Source: Pseudomonas lopnurensis
GTDB taxonomy: Bacteria; Pseudomonadota; Gammaproteobacteria; Pseudomonadales; Pseudomonadaceae
Length of the DNA: 64,000 nt
Reading direction: 5' to 3'
Assembly: GCF_015070855.1 (NCBI RefSeq)
Contig: NZ_JADDIX010000098.1
Coordinates: 88,788 to 152,787, forward strand
The notes beneath the pieces were generated by a model. That model made no database searches, was not told the origin of the DNA, and saw only the letters and a list, made by a program, of their open reading frames with translations. Of this stretch, positions 63,958-64,000 are shown in pieces. A program made the translations under genes and the position numbers. How positions within the stretch are numbered: position 1 is the first letter of the stretch; the number at the start of each line of letters is the position of its first letter.

Positions 63958-64000
63958 TCCGCGATAGCTCAGTCGGTAGAGCAAATGACTGTTAATCATT
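63958..64000 (+). tRNA. tRNA-Asn (GTT anticodon), cut by window edge
   Basis: TCCGCGATAGCTCAGTCGGTAGAGC is a standard acceptor/D-arm start. The anticodon stem AATGA/TCATT encloses CTGTTAA, giving anticodon GTT. The T arm and 3' end lie beyond the window. Confidence 0.9.

Noticed and set aside
61162..63999. A 945-residue open frame antisense to clpB
   Set aside because: It runs almost exactly opposite clpB, a high-GC gene whose codon bias keeps the complementary frame open. Its predicted protein has no recognisable domain.

Overview
The window is 64 kb of chromosomal DNA from a high-GC gammaproteobacterium, almost certainly a member of the Pseudomonadaceae (Pseudomonas or the stutzeri group, Stutzerimonas). 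The evidence is gene content and order. The block queG/nnr-tsaE-amiB-mutL-miaA-hfq-hflX-hflK-hflC-hisZ-purA-rnr-rlmB-rpsF-rpsR-DUF2232-rplI-dnaB-alr-ygiQ is the usual Pseudomonas order. pilR-pilS-bamD-rluD-pgeF-clpB, xseB-ispA-dxs, and the mpl/ubiX/eutBC neighbourhood are also typical. No prophage, insertion sequence, CRISPR array or secretion island was seen, so this is mostly core genome with unusually rich intergenic repeats.

Layout. 0-2.8 kb holds small accessory genes (partial SDR dehydrogenase, VOC protein, YciC-like membrane protein, NYN-domain protein). 2.8-8.9 kb holds the xseB-ispA-dxs isoprenoid genes, a large chemoreceptor gene, and an internally deleted second copy of dxs beyond it, so the chemoreceptor lies between direct repeats. 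9-12 kb holds a TSUP transporter, a decayed EAL-domain gene, ppa and mtfA. 12-16.4 kb is an ethanolamine-degradation set (aldehyde dehydrogenase, eutB, eutC) with no permease or regulator gene. 16.6-21 kb holds mpl, ubiX, a small lipoprotein and an FtsH-family protease whose zinc motif is HEMGH. 21-49 kb is the conserved tRNA modification, mismatch repair, Hfq/Hfl, purine, RNase R, ribosomal S6/S18/L9 and DnaB block, with a PAS hybrid kinase inserted before rpsF. 49-54.5 kb is a signalling stretch (second chemoreceptor, two-receiver diguanylate cyclase, DUF2333 protein). 54.7-64 kb holds pilR-pilS, a PP0621-type small protein, bamD, rluD, pgeF and clpB, ending inside a tRNA-Asn.

The genes serve envelope assembly (mpl, amiB, alr, bamD), isoprenoids and prenylated flavin (dxs, ispA, ubiX), RNA modification and turnover (miaA, queG, tsaE, rluD, rlmB, rnr, hfq), protein quality control (ftsH paralogue, hflKC, clpB) and surface behaviour (two chemoreceptors, a c-di-GMP synthase, PilSR).

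The most notable non-coding signal is a composite repeat found at three places (after mutL, dnaB and the DUF2333 gene): a tandem array of 7-bp units, a palindromic GTAGG...CCTAC core, then a second 7-bp array in inverted orientation. The bare GTAGG...CCTAC core recurs alone in many other gaps in several sequence subfamilies. A long imperfect palindrome ahead of ubiX and a perfect 24-bp-stem hairpin ahead of the NYN gene are separate unexplained structures.
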